From positions 1 through 64,000 of the forward strand of contig JBDTVS010000019.1 in assembly GCA_040007095.1 (NCBI GenBank): 64,000 nucleotides of DNA. The letters run 5' to 3'. Every line of letters begins with the position of its first letter. Positions within the stretch are counted from its first letter, which is position 1. Positions 1-8,544 of this stretch are shown in pieces. Source of the DNA: JBDTVS01 sp040007095 (GTDB lineage: Bacteria > Acidobacteriota > Vicinamibacteria > Vicinamibacterales > CAVVIG01). The position numbers were made by a program, and so were the translations under genes. The notes beneath the pieces were generated by a model. The model was given only the letters and a program-made list of their open reading frames with translations, did no database searches and had not been told where the DNA came from.

Positions 1-31
1 GGGCGGGCGCCTCGACGCCCAGAATGGCACA

Positions 32-53
32 CGTTATTCATCTACGGGTCCTA
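32..53. repeat. Half copy of a palindromic repeat
   Basis: This 22-bp stretch ends in TATTCATCTACGGGTCCTA, which is the same sequence as one arm of the 48-bp palindrome at 53315-53362. Only one arm is present here, so this is a half or truncated copy. It lies just upstream of the remnant genes at 190-632. Position and orientation are read directly; the idea of a dispersed REP-like family is inference from two copies plus a weaker look-alike near 56033-56054. Confidence 0.7.
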
Positions 54-189
54 ACACTGGGCACCAAGGTTGCACAGCGAGCAGCGGCGCACGATCTCGA
101 GCGCTGCTAAGCTTCGTCTTCGTCCCAGGAAGCCCATGGACATATCGATCCAGCCCAGCGGCGCGTCACCGCGCGGACCCGTTCTTCCA

Positions 190-318
190 ATGGAGGATGG
201 CCTCAGCGTTCCTGTTCAGCTGCACGTCAATGGAGTCGAGCGTGATCTCTCGCTCAAAATCGAACTGGCCAAGCGGACGATCGTCAGCGAGCTGACGCAG
301 CGCGGGAGTGCCCGATGA
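190..318 (+). pseudogene. N-terminal fragment of a [2Fe-2S] subunit of a xanthine dehydrogenase-type enzyme
   Basis: The frame encodes only about 42 residues. It contains VQLHVNGVERDLSLKIE, which resembles the first beta-hairpin of the plant-ferredoxin-like [2Fe-2S] subunits of molybdenum hydroxylases (YagT/XdhC type). The cysteine motifs that would follow are absent. The frame instead runs into unrelated residues and stops in an ATGA overlap with the next fragment at 315. Intact subunits are about 150-200 residues, so this is a remnant. The family call rests on a short match and is moderate; the truncation itself is clear. Confidence 0.5.
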
Positions 319-632
319 AGATCCCGCCGTCTGACATCATGGGGGAGCCTGCGGAGCTCTCGATCGGCGATGCCGGCAAGGCGTTGGCCGAAGCCGACGT
401 CGTGGTCGACCACGTCTATCGAACGCGCGGGTATCACGTGCCGGTCCACCTCGACGTACCGCAGATCGACATCATCTACCACGACATTTCCGACGAACAT
501 ACGCCGCGTGGTGCACACGGCGTGGGCGAGATCGGCATCACGGGCGCCGCGGCGGCCATTGCGAACGCCGTGTTCAATGCCACTGGCAAACGAGTTCGTC
601 ATTTACCGATCAAGATCGAAGACCTGCAGTAG
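315..632 (+). pseudogene. Internally deleted molybdopterin subunit of xanthine dehydrogenase/aldehyde oxidase
   Basis: This open frame of 105 residues resembles two separate parts of a roughly 700-residue molybdopterin-binding subunit. Residues 1-36 (GEPAELSIGDAGKALAEADV) look like an internal segment. Residues 38-105 look like the extreme C-terminus, with VPVHLDVPQID and GVGEIGITGAAAAIANAV, the conserved C-terminal glycine-rich segment. The catalytic glutamate region and most of the cofactor-binding domain are missing. The two parts are joined in frame, so the product could still be translated but should be inactive. It abuts the next gene with no spacer (TAG at 630-632, ATG at 633). Family assignment of the C-terminal part is confident; the deletion reading is inference. 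Confidence 0.7.
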
Positions 633-3600
633 ATGGAGACTTCTTCGATGGGCCCGGCGAGTCTTGTGTTTCTCCAAGGTGGAGGCGAGATGGGCGCGCG
701 GATGCGGGCCCTCGACTGGGCAACGACACCGCTCGGCCCGGTGGAGGCGTGGCCGCAAAGCTTGCGCAGCACCGTCAGCATGCTGCTGCCATCGAGAGCG
801 CAGATCATCCTGTTCTGGGGTCGTGAATTCAGCGTCGTCTATAACGACGCCTACCGTCCTGTCTTCGGCGCCAAACACCCGAGCGCTCTGGGTCTGCCTG
901 GACGGGAGGCATGGAGCGAGATTTGGGACCGCGTCCTGCACGAGCTGCTGGCAGGAGTCGTCCGCACCGGGGAGGCGTTTTGGGCGAAGGATCTCCTGTT
1001 TGAGATCGGACGCCACGGATTTCTGGAGGAGACCTATTTCGACGTGTCCTACGACCCCGTACGCGTGGAGTCGGGTGAGGTCGGCGGTGTGTATTGCATC
1101 GTGACAGAGACAACGGAGCGCGTCGTGGGAGAGCGACGGATGGCCATGTTGAAGGACCTGGCCGGCCGGAATGCCACCGGGCGCACTGCCCACGACGCCT
1201 GCGTGCTGGCCACTGAGGCCCTGGCCGCCAAGCCACAGGACATCATGTTTGCCCTCGCGTATTTGGGCGACGAGCTCCAGAGCTCCACCCCTGGAGCGCA
1301 GCAACAACTGGCGGAGGCGAGCCGCGAGCTGGTCAAGGAGCTGATCCTCTCTTCACCGAGCCCAGACGCGCGAGTCGGCCGACTGGTGATCGGCCTCAAT
1401 CCGCGGCGCCCGTACGACGACCAATACCGCGCGTTTCTGGACCTCGTGGCCGACCAGCTTGCCACAGCCCTGGCCAACGCCCGTGCGTACGAGCAGGAGA
1501 GAAGGCGCGCCGACGCGCTGGCAAAGCTCGACCGGGCGAAGACGACGTTTTTCAGCAACGTCAGTCACGAGTTTCGCACCCCACTGACCTTGCTCATGGG
1601 ACCGCTCGAAGATGGTCTGGGTGATGTGGCGACGCCCTTGGCGCCCGTGCATCGGGAACGGCAAAAGCTCGCGTATCGCAATGCCCTGCGACTGCTGCGG
1701 CTCGTGAACACGCTGCTCGATTTCTCTCGCATTGAAGCGGGGCGGATCGACGCCAGATATGAGCTCACCGACCTTGCGAAGCTCACGGCGGAGCTCGCCG
1801 GCGTGTTCCGATCGGCGGTTGAAAAGGCGGGCCTGGTGCTCGTCGTCGCGTGTGATCCCCTGCCGGACGCCGTGTACGTGGATCGAGAGATGTGGGAGAA
1901 GATCCTGCTCAATCTGCTGTCGAACGCGCTCAAGTTCACGTTCGAGGGTCAGATCACGGTGGAACTGCGCGGGAACGGCGATCGCGTCCAGTTGCGCGTC
2001 GAAGATACTGGCGTCGGCATTCCGCAGTCCGACCTTCCCCACATATTCGAGCGCTTCTATCGCGTCGAGCACAATCGAGGCCGCACCCACGAGGGCACCG
2101 GCATCGGATTGGCGCTCGTGCAGGAGTTGGCCCGCTGCCATGGCGGCGACGTGACCGTTGCGAGTCGGGAAGGGCGCGGCACGACCTTCACCGTCACGGT
2201 TCGCACGGGGACATCGCACCTTCCACCTGAACGAATCGGAGCGGCCCGTCGGGCCTCGACGGGAGTGGGTGCGATCCCGTACGTCGAGGAAGCGCTTCGC
2301 TGGCTGCCCACGGCGGCCGCGTCGACCGCGTCGACCGCGTCGACCGCCTCTCGCCAGACGCCGACGCCGATCACCGACGCGTTTGCGGCCCCGGTCCCTC
2401 CACCGGAGGCCACTGCCTCTGTGCTGGTCGCCGACGACAACGCGGATATGCGCGACTATTTGGCCGGCATCCTCGGACCACACTACCGCGTGGAAGTCGT
2501 CGGCGACGGCGGCGCAGCCCTCGATCGAATTCGCGATCGCGCTCCCGATCTCGTGCTCGCTGACGTGATGATGCCGACGCTCGATGGATTTGGCTTGTTG
2601 ACGGCGATTCGCGCCGACGAGCGAAGCCGCGCCATCCCGGTGATTCTGCTCTCCGCACGTGCCGGTGAAGAGGCCCGCATCGGGGGCCTGGACGCGGGCG
2701 CAGACGAGTATCTCGTCAAGCCGTTCAGCGCGCGCGAATTGCTGGCCACCGTCGCCTCACAGGTCACGCTGTCGCGTCTACGCCGCGAGACCGAGCGGGT
2801 TCTCCGGTATCGCAGCGAGCAGTACCAGACACTCCTGAACCAGGCGCCGCTCGGCGTCTACGTGGTGGACGCGGACTTCCGCATTCGCGACGTGAACCCT
2901 GTCGCACTGCCGGTCTTCGGCGATATTCCAGGTGGCGTGATCGGCCGCGATTTCGACGAGACGATGCATCGACTCTGGGAGCGAGACTACGCGGATGAAG
3001 TGGTGGGCATTGTCCGCCACACCCTGGCCACCGGCGCGCCGTACGTCACGGCCGGGCGCACCGAGCGCCGTCTGGATCGCGGCGTCATCGAGTGTTATGA
3101 AAGGCGACTGGATCGCATCACCTTGCCCGACGGGCGCTTCGGTGTCGTCTGCTACTTTCGCGACATTTCCGAGCAGAAGCAGGCGCTCGATGCGAAGGCC
3201 TACCTCGCCGCGATCGTCGATTCCGCTGAAGACGCCATCATTGCGAAGGACCTCGATGGCATCGTTCAGTCGTGCAATGCGTCGGCGCAGCGCATGTTCG
3301 GCTATACGTCCGACGAACTGGTTGGCCGGCCCGTGCGCATGCTGATCCCGCCTGAACGTCAATCGGAAGAAGACGACATCCTGGCTCGGCTCCGGAGTGG
3401 CAAACGTGTCGACCACTTCGAGACGATCCGGATGACGAAGGACGGACGGCGGCTCGACGTCGCGTTGACGATCTCTCCGGTCCTCGATGCCGCGGGCGTC
3501 ACGATCGGCGCGTCAAAGATCATTCGCGACATTACCGCGGTCAAGCAGCTCGACGCTGAACGGCTGCGCCTGCTCCAGGAAACGGCTGCCGTCACGGAAA

Positions 3601-5297
3601 CGCTGAACAGCGTCGGCGCCATCGTCGCGTCCGATCTGGATCGAGACAAGGTGGTACAAGCTGTCACCGACGCGGCGACGGAACTGACCACCGCCGAGTT
3701 CGGCGCGTTCTTCTATGACCTGGCGAATGAGCGCGGCGAGTCCTACACGCTGTATACGCTTTCTGGAGCGCCGCGCGAAGCCTTGTCCATGTTTCCGATG
3801 CCACGGAACACGGAGGTGTTCGCGCCGACATTCAACGGAACCGCCGTGGTCAGGAGTGATGACATCACGACAGATGCGCGTTATGGTCACAATGCGCCAT
3901 ACCTCGGGATGCCCGAGGGACACTTGCCGGTGCGAAGCTATCTCGCCGTGCCGGTCAAGGGCCGCTGGGGCGACGTGATCGGTGGATTGTTCTTCGGGCA
4001 CTCCGGCATCGGACGCTTCTCCGAGCGTCATGAGCGCCTCGCGGTCGGCGTCGCGTCGTGGGCCTCGGTTGCGCTCGAAAACGCCCGGATGTATGCCAGC
4101 GTGCAGGAGGCGAGCCGCATCAAAGACGACTTTCTGGCCGGCCTCTCGCACGAGCTGCGGACGCCGCTGAATGCGATCCTCGGCTACGCGCGCATGCTCC
4201 GCTCAGGCGTGGTCGCCCCCGAGAAGAAGGACCGGGCGATCGAAACGATTGAGCGAAACGCCACGTCGCTGACGCAAATCGTTGAAGACGTGCTCGATAT
4301 TTCCCGGATTGTCTCCGGCAAGATGCGACTGGACGTTCAGCCCGTCAACTTGCCTGAGATCGTCCGGAGTGCCGTCGATGCCATCACGCCGGCGGCCGAC
4401 GCCAAGGGTGTTCGCGTCGAGACCGTACTCGAATCGGACGCCGCGCCGGTGTCGGGCGATCCCGAGCGCCTGCAGCAGGTGTTTTGGAATCTGCTCTCGA
4501 ATGCGGTGAAGTTCACGAACCGCGGCGGCAGGGTGCAGGTCCGGCTCGCGCGCTTCAATTCGCACCTGGAAGTCGCGGTCAGCGACACCGGCATCGGGAT
4601 CTCCCCCGAATTCCTTCCGCACGTGTTCGAGCGCTTCCGCCAGGCGGATGCCGGCATCGCGCGTGAGCGAGGCGGGCTCGGTCTGGGCCTTTCGATCGCC
4701 CGCCAGTTGATGGAGATGCACGGAGGCACGATCGACGCCTCGAGCGGTGGACTCGATCGGGGGGCGACGTTCCGGGTCAGGATCCCGCTCATGATCGTTC
4801 ATCCTATCGGTGAGGACGCAGCGCGCGTCCATCCACGATCGACCGCGGCCGCTCGGGGGATCGCGGGTCGGGATCTTCGCGACGTGTCCGTCCTCGCGGT
4901 CGACGACGAGGCGGATGCCCTCGCGATGGTGTGTGAGGTGCTGGAAGCGGCGGGCGCCCGCGTGAGGATAGCGCGGACGGCGGCGGAGGCATTGAGGAGT
5001 CTGGAAGCTGAAGTCCCTGATGTCGTGGTCGCCGATCTCGGCATGCCGCACGTCGACGGTTTCCAGTTCATCGATCGTGTGAGGCAGCATCAGAACGCCC
5101 GCATCCGAGAGGTGCCGGCAGCGGCGTTGACGGCGTATGCGCGAGCCGAGGACCGCATCAAAGCGCTGAGAGCAGGATTTCAGATCCATCTGGCAAAGCC
5201 GATCGATCCCGCCGAATTGGTCACGACCATTGCAGCCTTGGCCAGACGGTTCGTGGGGCGACCGCCGGATGAGACATCCGAGCCGTCAGTCGGTTGA
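633..5297 (+). CDS. Multidomain hybrid sensor histidine kinase with two kinase cores
   Basis: A 1554-residue cytoplasmic phosphorelay protein. In order: an N-terminal PAS-like sensor (FLQGGGEMGARMRALDWA onward), a GAF-like region to about 290, kinase core 1 (H-box VSHEFRTPL with His312, N-box near 427, DTGVGIP near 457, GTGIGLAL near 487), receiver 1 (about 595-710, phospho-Asp near 645, Lys in LVKPF near 694), two PAS domains (about 725-980), GAF (about 990-1155), kinase core 2 (SHELRTPLNAIL near 1171, N-box near 1285, DTGIGI near 1317), and receiver 2 (about 1418-1540, Asp near 1467). No transmembrane segment is evident. The start at 633 keeps the conserved FLxGGGEMG segment; an ATG at 690 has a better Shine-Dalgarno but would cut it off. 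The gene is convergent with the next, 10 bp away. Signal and target are unknown. Confidence 0.9.
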   Translation: METSSMGPASLVFLQGGGEMGARMRALDWATTPLGPVEAWPQSLRSTVSMLLPSRAQIILFWGREFSVVYNDAYRPVFGAKHPSALGLPGREAWSEIWDRVLHELLAGVVRTGEAFWAKDLLFEIGRHGFLEETYFDVSYDPVRVESGEVGGVYCIVTETTERVVGERRMAMLKDLAGRNATGRTAHDACVLATEALAAKPQDIMFALAYLGDELQSSTPGAQQQLAEASRELVKELILSSPSPDARVGRLVIGLNPRRPYDDQYRAFLDLVADQLATALANARAYEQERRRADALAKLDRAKTTFFSNVSHEFRTPLTLLMGPLEDGLGDVATPLAPVHRERQKLAYRNALRLLRLVNTLLDFSRIEAGRIDARYELTDLAKLTAELAGVFRSAVEKAGLVLVVACDPLPDAVYVDREMWEKILLNLLSNALKFTFEGQITVELRGNGDRVQLRVEDTGVGIPQSDLPHIFERFYRVEHNRGRTHEGTGIGLALVQELARCHGGDVTVASREGRGTTFTVTVRTGTSHLPPERIGAARRASTGVGAIPYVEEALRWLPTAAASTASTASTASRQTPTPITDAFAAPVPPPEATASVLVADDNADMRDYLAGILGPHYRVEVVGDGGAALDRIRDRAPDLVLADVMMPTLDGFGLLTAIRADERSRAIPVILLSARAGEEARIGGLDAGADEYLVKPFSARELLATVASQVTLSRLRRETERVLRYRSEQYQTLLNQAPLGVYVVDADFRIRDVNPVALPVFGDIPGGVIGRDFDETMHRLWERDYADEVVGIVRHTLATGAPYVTAGRTERRLDRGVIECYERRLDRITLPDGRFGVVCYFRDISEQKQALDAKAYLAAIVDSAEDAIIAKDLDGIVQSCNASAQRMFGYTSDELVGRPVRMLIPPERQSEEDDILARLRSGKRVDHFETIRMTKDGRRLDVALTISPVLDAAGVTIGASKIIRDITAVKQLDAERLRLLQETAAVTETLNSVGAIVASDLDRDKVVQAVTDAATELTTAEFGAFFYDLANERGESYTLYTLSGAPREALSMFPMPRNTEVFAPTFNGTAVVRSDDITTDARYGHNAPYLGMPEGHLPVRSYLAVPVKGRWGDVIGGLFFGHSGIGRFSERHERLAVGVASWASVALENARMYASVQEASRIKDDFLAGLSHELRTPLNAILGYARMLRSGVVAPEKKDRAIETIERNATSLTQIVEDVLDISRIVSGKMRLDVQPVNLPEIVRSAVDAITPAADAKGVRVETVLESDAAPVSGDPERLQQVFWNLLSNAVKFTNRGGRVQVRLARFNSHLEVAVSDTGIGISPEFLPHVFERFRQADAGIARERGGLGLGLSIARQLMEMHGGTIDASSGGLDRGATFRVRIPLMIVHPIGEDAARVHPRSTAAARGIAGRDLRDVSVLAVDDEADALAMVCEVLEAAGARVRIARTAAEALRSLEAEVPDVVVADLGMPHVDGFQFIDRVRQHQNARIREVPAAALTAYARAEDRIKALRAGFQIHLAKPIDPAELVTTIAALARRFVGRPPDETSEPSVG

Positions 5298-5307
5298 AAG
5301 AAGGCTT

Positions 5308-7020
5308 CTACTTCAAATCCTCGAGCGCCTCGGGGCTGAGGTCATCACACAGTTCGGGAGCCAGACAGACGCTTTCGAGGGTCCGGCCGGCCGGCGGCGC
5401 TGGAATGCCGTGTTCGATCATCAACTTCCGAAGGAGCGCACCGGCTTCCGGCTGAATGATCCCCGACTGCGTTCCAATCCGAATCAGGCCGTCGGCGTAG
5501 TCGACCGGCAGCCAGGTGTGCTCTTTGAGCCTTCCGCCCGCGTCGTTGCCGTTCATGCCGTAGTCTCTGGCGTCGAGCTTGGCGCCGGCGTCCACCAGCA
5601 CCTGAATGACGGCCGGGCTCCCTTTGTGTCCCGCGCCGTGCAGTGCCGTTCGTCCGGTCTCGGCCTGCGCGTTCGGGTCGTTGCCCAGGCTCAGCAGCAG
5701 TTTCACGGCCTCGACGTTGGCTTGCTTCGACCATTCGTAAGTCACGCCTTCCACCCAGCCGATGCCGGCCGCCACCTGCAGGGGGGTGACGTTGATGGTC
5801 GTGGCAATGTTGGGATCGGCGCCGTGATCCAGGAGCAACTTCATCACGACGAGATCGCTGGACTGGGACGCGCGCCAGAAGGCGGTCGCGCCATCCTCAA
5901 GGACCCACTGCGACGTGAACACCGTTCTGAACCACGTCGACTCTTTGACTCGGTGGTTGACGTTGGCGCCCCTGTCGATCAGCTTCCTGATGAAGTCCAG
6001 GTGATCCATGTCCGGCTTGCGGAGGGGATAGTCCCCACCTTCGATATTGCGGTTGTCGACCGCAATATACAGAGGCGTCCAGGCGCCCTTGTTGGCAAGG
6101 TTCGGATCAGCACCACGGTCGAGCAGGAAGGACCCGAGCTGGTAATACCGATTCTGCGTCGCGACCAGCAGCGGGCTCCATCCGTAGTTCGTCAACTGGT
6201 TCACGTCGGCGCCGGCCGCGAGCAGAATACGCGCCGATTCCAGATCGTTCCCGCGAACCGCGAACACCAGCGGCGTGAGCCCCCCGCCTCGCTGATCCCG
6301 CATGTTCCTGGGGCCGACTTGATTGGCGAAGAGTCCGCGTTTCCTCGACGGTCTCGGGTCAACGGCTTTGGCGTAATTGATGGGCCGGTCCATCCAGGCT
6401 GGGTTCGTGGCTGCGCGGACGTCTGCTCCCCGGTCGACGAGCAACTGGACGGCCGCGGGATGCTTTTGTGCCGCGGCCCACATCAAGGCGGTCGTGCCTC
6501 CAGCTGTCTCCTTGGCGTTCACGTCGGCGCCGCGATCGAGCAGCAGCTTCATCGTCGCGACGTTGCCGGTGCGGGCCGCCATCATGAGCACGGTGTCGTG
6601 GTTGAGCAGGCGCTCGTTCGCGTCCGCTCCTGCGTCGAGCAGGCGCTGCGTGAGGGCCGGGTTGCCGTTCTCCGCGGCCAGAGACAGCGGCGTCGCGCCG
6701 TAGTGGTTGGCGACCCTGGGGTTGGCACCGGCTTTGAGGAGCAGATCGAGGGTGGCGGGGTCGTCCCGATAGACGGCCCACTGCACCGCCGTTGCGCCAT
6801 CGGGCTGAGGGGCGTTCACGTCCGCCTTGCGACTCAACAGCCTGCGGACCGCTGCTGCATCGCCGCGCATGACGGCGTCTGCCACCTCGCTCGTGGCGGC
6901 ACCCACACCCGTTGTGGTCAGCAGCAGGAGAGCGGCGCAGCTGACAGTGACCCTTCGAACGCCCCTTCGAACGCCCCTTCGAACGCCCCTTCGAACGGCC
7001 CGCCGCAGATTCATGGTCAT
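5308..7020 (-). CDS. Exported ankyrin-repeat protein
   Basis: A 570-residue protein with an arginine-rich N-terminus followed by a hydrophobic stretch (VSCAALLLLTTTGVGAAT), consistent with a signal peptide. From about residue 45 nearly the whole chain is ankyrin repeats, recognisable by the recurrent pattern LLDRGADVNAK and TPLxxAA. Ankyrin arrays bind other proteins; no enzymatic motif is visible. It is the last gene of a minus-strand run after the DUF1592 and DUF1552 genes, an association common in Acidobacteria, so a role with those envelope proteins is inferred. Its N-terminal coding region contains a four-copy 12-bp tandem repeat that adds the RRGV units. Confidence 0.85.
   Translation of the reverse strand: MTMNLRRAVRRGVRRGVRRGVRRVTVSCAALLLLTTTGVGAATSEVADAVMRGDAAAVRRLLSRKADVNAPQPDGATAVQWAVYRDDPATLDLLLKAGANPRVANHYGATPLSLAAENGNPALTQRLLDAGADANERLLNHDTVLMMAARTGNVATMKLLLDRGADVNAKETAGGTTALMWAAAQKHPAAVQLLVDRGADVRAATNPAWMDRPINYAKAVDPRPSRKRGLFANQVGPRNMRDQRGGGLTPLVFAVRGNDLESARILLAAGADVNQLTNYGWSPLLVATQNRYYQLGSFLLDRGADPNLANKGAWTPLYIAVDNRNIEGGDYPLRKPDMDHLDFIRKLIDRGANVNHRVKESTWFRTVFTSQWVLEDGATAFWRASQSSDLVVMKLLLDHGADPNIATTINVTPLQVAAGIGWVEGVTYEWSKQANVEAVKLLLSLGNDPNAQAETGRTALHGAGHKGSPAVIQVLVDAGAKLDARDYGMNGNDAGGRLKEHTWLPVDYADGLIRIGTQSGIIQPEAGALLRKLMIEHGIPAPPAGRTLESVCLAPELCDDLSPEALEDLK
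6951..6998. repeat. Four-copy 12-bp tandem repeat inside the ankyrin gene
   Basis: The unit CCCTTCGAACGC occurs four times head-to-tail, the last copy differing by one base. Because the unit is a multiple of three, copy changes keep the frame and only lengthen or shorten the charged RRGV segment that precedes the hydrophobic core of the signal peptide. Confidence 0.9.
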
Positions 7021-7059
7021 AGCCGCCTCCTAACAGGCTGCCAAAAAACGCAGCCCGAA

Positions 7060-7172
7060 CTGAAAACTCAAAAGTTAGAACTCAAAAGGACTGCGAGATT
7101 GCTCGGGATTCGCGATTTTAAGTTCTCAGTTCTCACGTGTAAGTTCAGGTTGCTGGCTTTCCAGCAACCTGC
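7060..7172 (-). repeat. Hairpin-bearing intergenic repeat, copy 1
   Basis: Between the DUF1552 stop and the ankyrin start lies a perfect inverted repeat, CAGGTTGCTGG / CCAGCAACCTG, with a 4-base loop (about 7146-7172). It is followed, reading on the minus strand, by about 85 bases that align with the copy at 16528-16615 (shared CAACCTGAAC, GAGAACTT or AAGAACTT, GCGAATCCCGA). The stem could also slow or protect the transcript between the two genes. There is no U-tract, so it is not a classic terminator. Confidence 0.65.
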
Positions 7173-8515
7173 TAAAGGTCTTCCAGCCGTCCGGTGCTGT
7201 CGCCGATGCGGTCCTCGTGAATGTCGAAGCGATCGAGAAGGCTCAACAGCAGATTTCCCGTCGGAATCGTCATGGTCGGGTAGGCCAGGTGCCGGTCACC
7301 GCGCAGCTTTCCGTTGGCACCTCCGACGAGGACGTGGGGGACATCCTCGTGGCGATGCTGATTGGAGTTCCCCATGTTCGAACCGTAGAGCACCAGCGAA
7401 TGATCGAGCAGGGTCCCGTCTCCGTCCGGAGTCTTCGCCAGCCTCTCCACGAAATACGCGAGCATGGCGACGTGATAGCGATTCAACCTGGCGTACTCCG
7501 CCTTCCGCTTCTCGTCTTCACCGTGATGCGAGCCGGCATGAAACGCGACCGTGACACCGCTTTCCGGGTACGAGCGCACGGTGAGGTCGCGTGCATAGAG
7601 CAGCGTGGCGACGCGGGTGATGTCGGCGCGCAGCGCCAGCGCCAGCAGGTCGAACTGCAGCTTGATGTGCTCGTCGAATGATTCCGGAACCCCGACCGGA
7701 ACGGTGATGTCGGTCGGGGCCGTGGCTGAGGCCTTGGCCGCGATCTGCAGTCGCCGTTCAATCTCGCGGACATCCTCCGAATACTCGTCGAGCCGCAGAC
7801 GATCGGCCGGATCGAGTCCGCCCTTGAACCGCGACAGGCTGGCCATGAGCGAGTCGAGGATGCTGCGGTCGTCCTGCCGGCGTGCGGCTCGTTCTTCGGG
7901 CGTGCCGCCCTCGCCGAACATGCGCTCGAACACGACCTGCGGGTTCAGCTCCATCGGCAGCGGGGTCGTCGGCGTCGACCACGAGATGCTGTTCGTGTAG
8001 GCGCAGCTGTAGCCTTCGCCGCAGTTGCTCGAGTTCGCGCCGGGATCTTCGACGGCGAACTGCATGGACGGGAGCAGCGTCTCTTGTCCGATCTTCTGAG
8101 CGATCAGCTGGTCGATCGTCGTGCCGTTGTAGATGTCGGCGCCCGCGGTCCGTTTGGGTTTGTTGGCACACAGGTAGGCCGACGCCACCCAATGGTCGGG
8201 CGGGCTTTGGCCTTCCGGCGCTTCCGCAGAGCGGGCATGAAGGCCGCTCAGAATCACGGTCTGCTTCCGGTAGGGTGCGAGCGGTTCGAAGATCGGAGGA
8301 ATCGTGAAGCCGCCTCCCACTTTGTCCGGCACCCAGTATCCAGGCGACATTCCGTGGGGAACGAACGTGGCGACGAATCGGGGCTTCGGCGTGGCGGCTG
8401 TCTGCGCCAGAAGCGTCGCCGCCGGCACCATCGCATCCAGCAGCGGCAAGGCGAGGGTGACCCCGGCGCCGCGCAGAAACGTCCGCCGTGGAATGTGCTT
8501 CTTCGCGATAAACAT
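7172..8515 (-). CDS. DUF1552 family exported protein (Tat substrate)
   Basis: A 447-residue protein beginning MFIAKKHIPRRTFLRGAG. The twin arginines at 10-11 in RRTFLRG and the following hydrophobic stretch indicate Tat export. The body matches the DUF1552 family (for example FVPHGMSPGYW, LSGLHARSAE and the SNMGNSNQHRHEDVPHVL region near the C-terminus), whose biochemical role is unknown but which is almost always paired with DUF1592 cytochromes in planctomycetes and acidobacteria. The ATG at 8515 was chosen because it directly precedes the Tat signal; the open frame extends further upstream into the preceding gene. The spacing to the DUF1592 gene is 29 bp, so the two are probably cotranscribed. 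Confidence 0.9.
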   Translation of the reverse strand: MFIAKKHIPRRTFLRGAGVTLALPLLDAMVPAATLLAQTAATPKPRFVATFVPHGMSPGYWVPDKVGGGFTIPPIFEPLAPYRKQTVILSGLHARSAEAPEGQSPPDHWVASAYLCANKPKRTAGADIYNGTTIDQLIAQKIGQETLLPSMQFAVEDPGANSSNCGEGYSCAYTNSISWSTPTTPLPMELNPQVVFERMFGEGGTPEERAARRQDDRSILDSLMASLSRFKGGLDPADRLRLDEYSEDVREIERRLQIAAKASATAPTDITVPVGVPESFDEHIKLQFDLLALALRADITRVATLLYARDLTVRSYPESGVTVAFHAGSHHGEDEKRKAEYARLNRYHVAMLAYFVERLAKTPDGDGTLLDHSLVLYGSNMGNSNQHRHEDVPHVLVGGANGKLRGDRHLAYPTMTIPTGNLLLSLLDRFDIHEDRIGDSTGRLEDL

Positions 8516-8544
8516 GGCTGCTCTCTTTCGATGCTCAGGACCCC

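Noticed and set aside
216..602. Minus-strand open frame over the xdh remnant
   Set aside because: It is a mirror of the plus-strand coding sequence, with no family match and no ribosome site.
2290..2355. CGTCGACCG tandem run in the hybrid kinase
   Set aside because: A short triplet-compatible repeat encoding an alanine/serine/threonine linker between domains; ordinary for a flexible linker.
7146..7172. Rho-independent terminator after the DUF1552 gene
   Set aside because: The stem is strong but no run of T follows it on the minus strand; it fits a repeat better than a terminator.
5230..7554. 774-codon plus-strand frame opposite the ankyrin and DUF1552 genes
   Set aside because: Very long but purely antisense; its residues show no family signature and the real minus-strand genes are clear.
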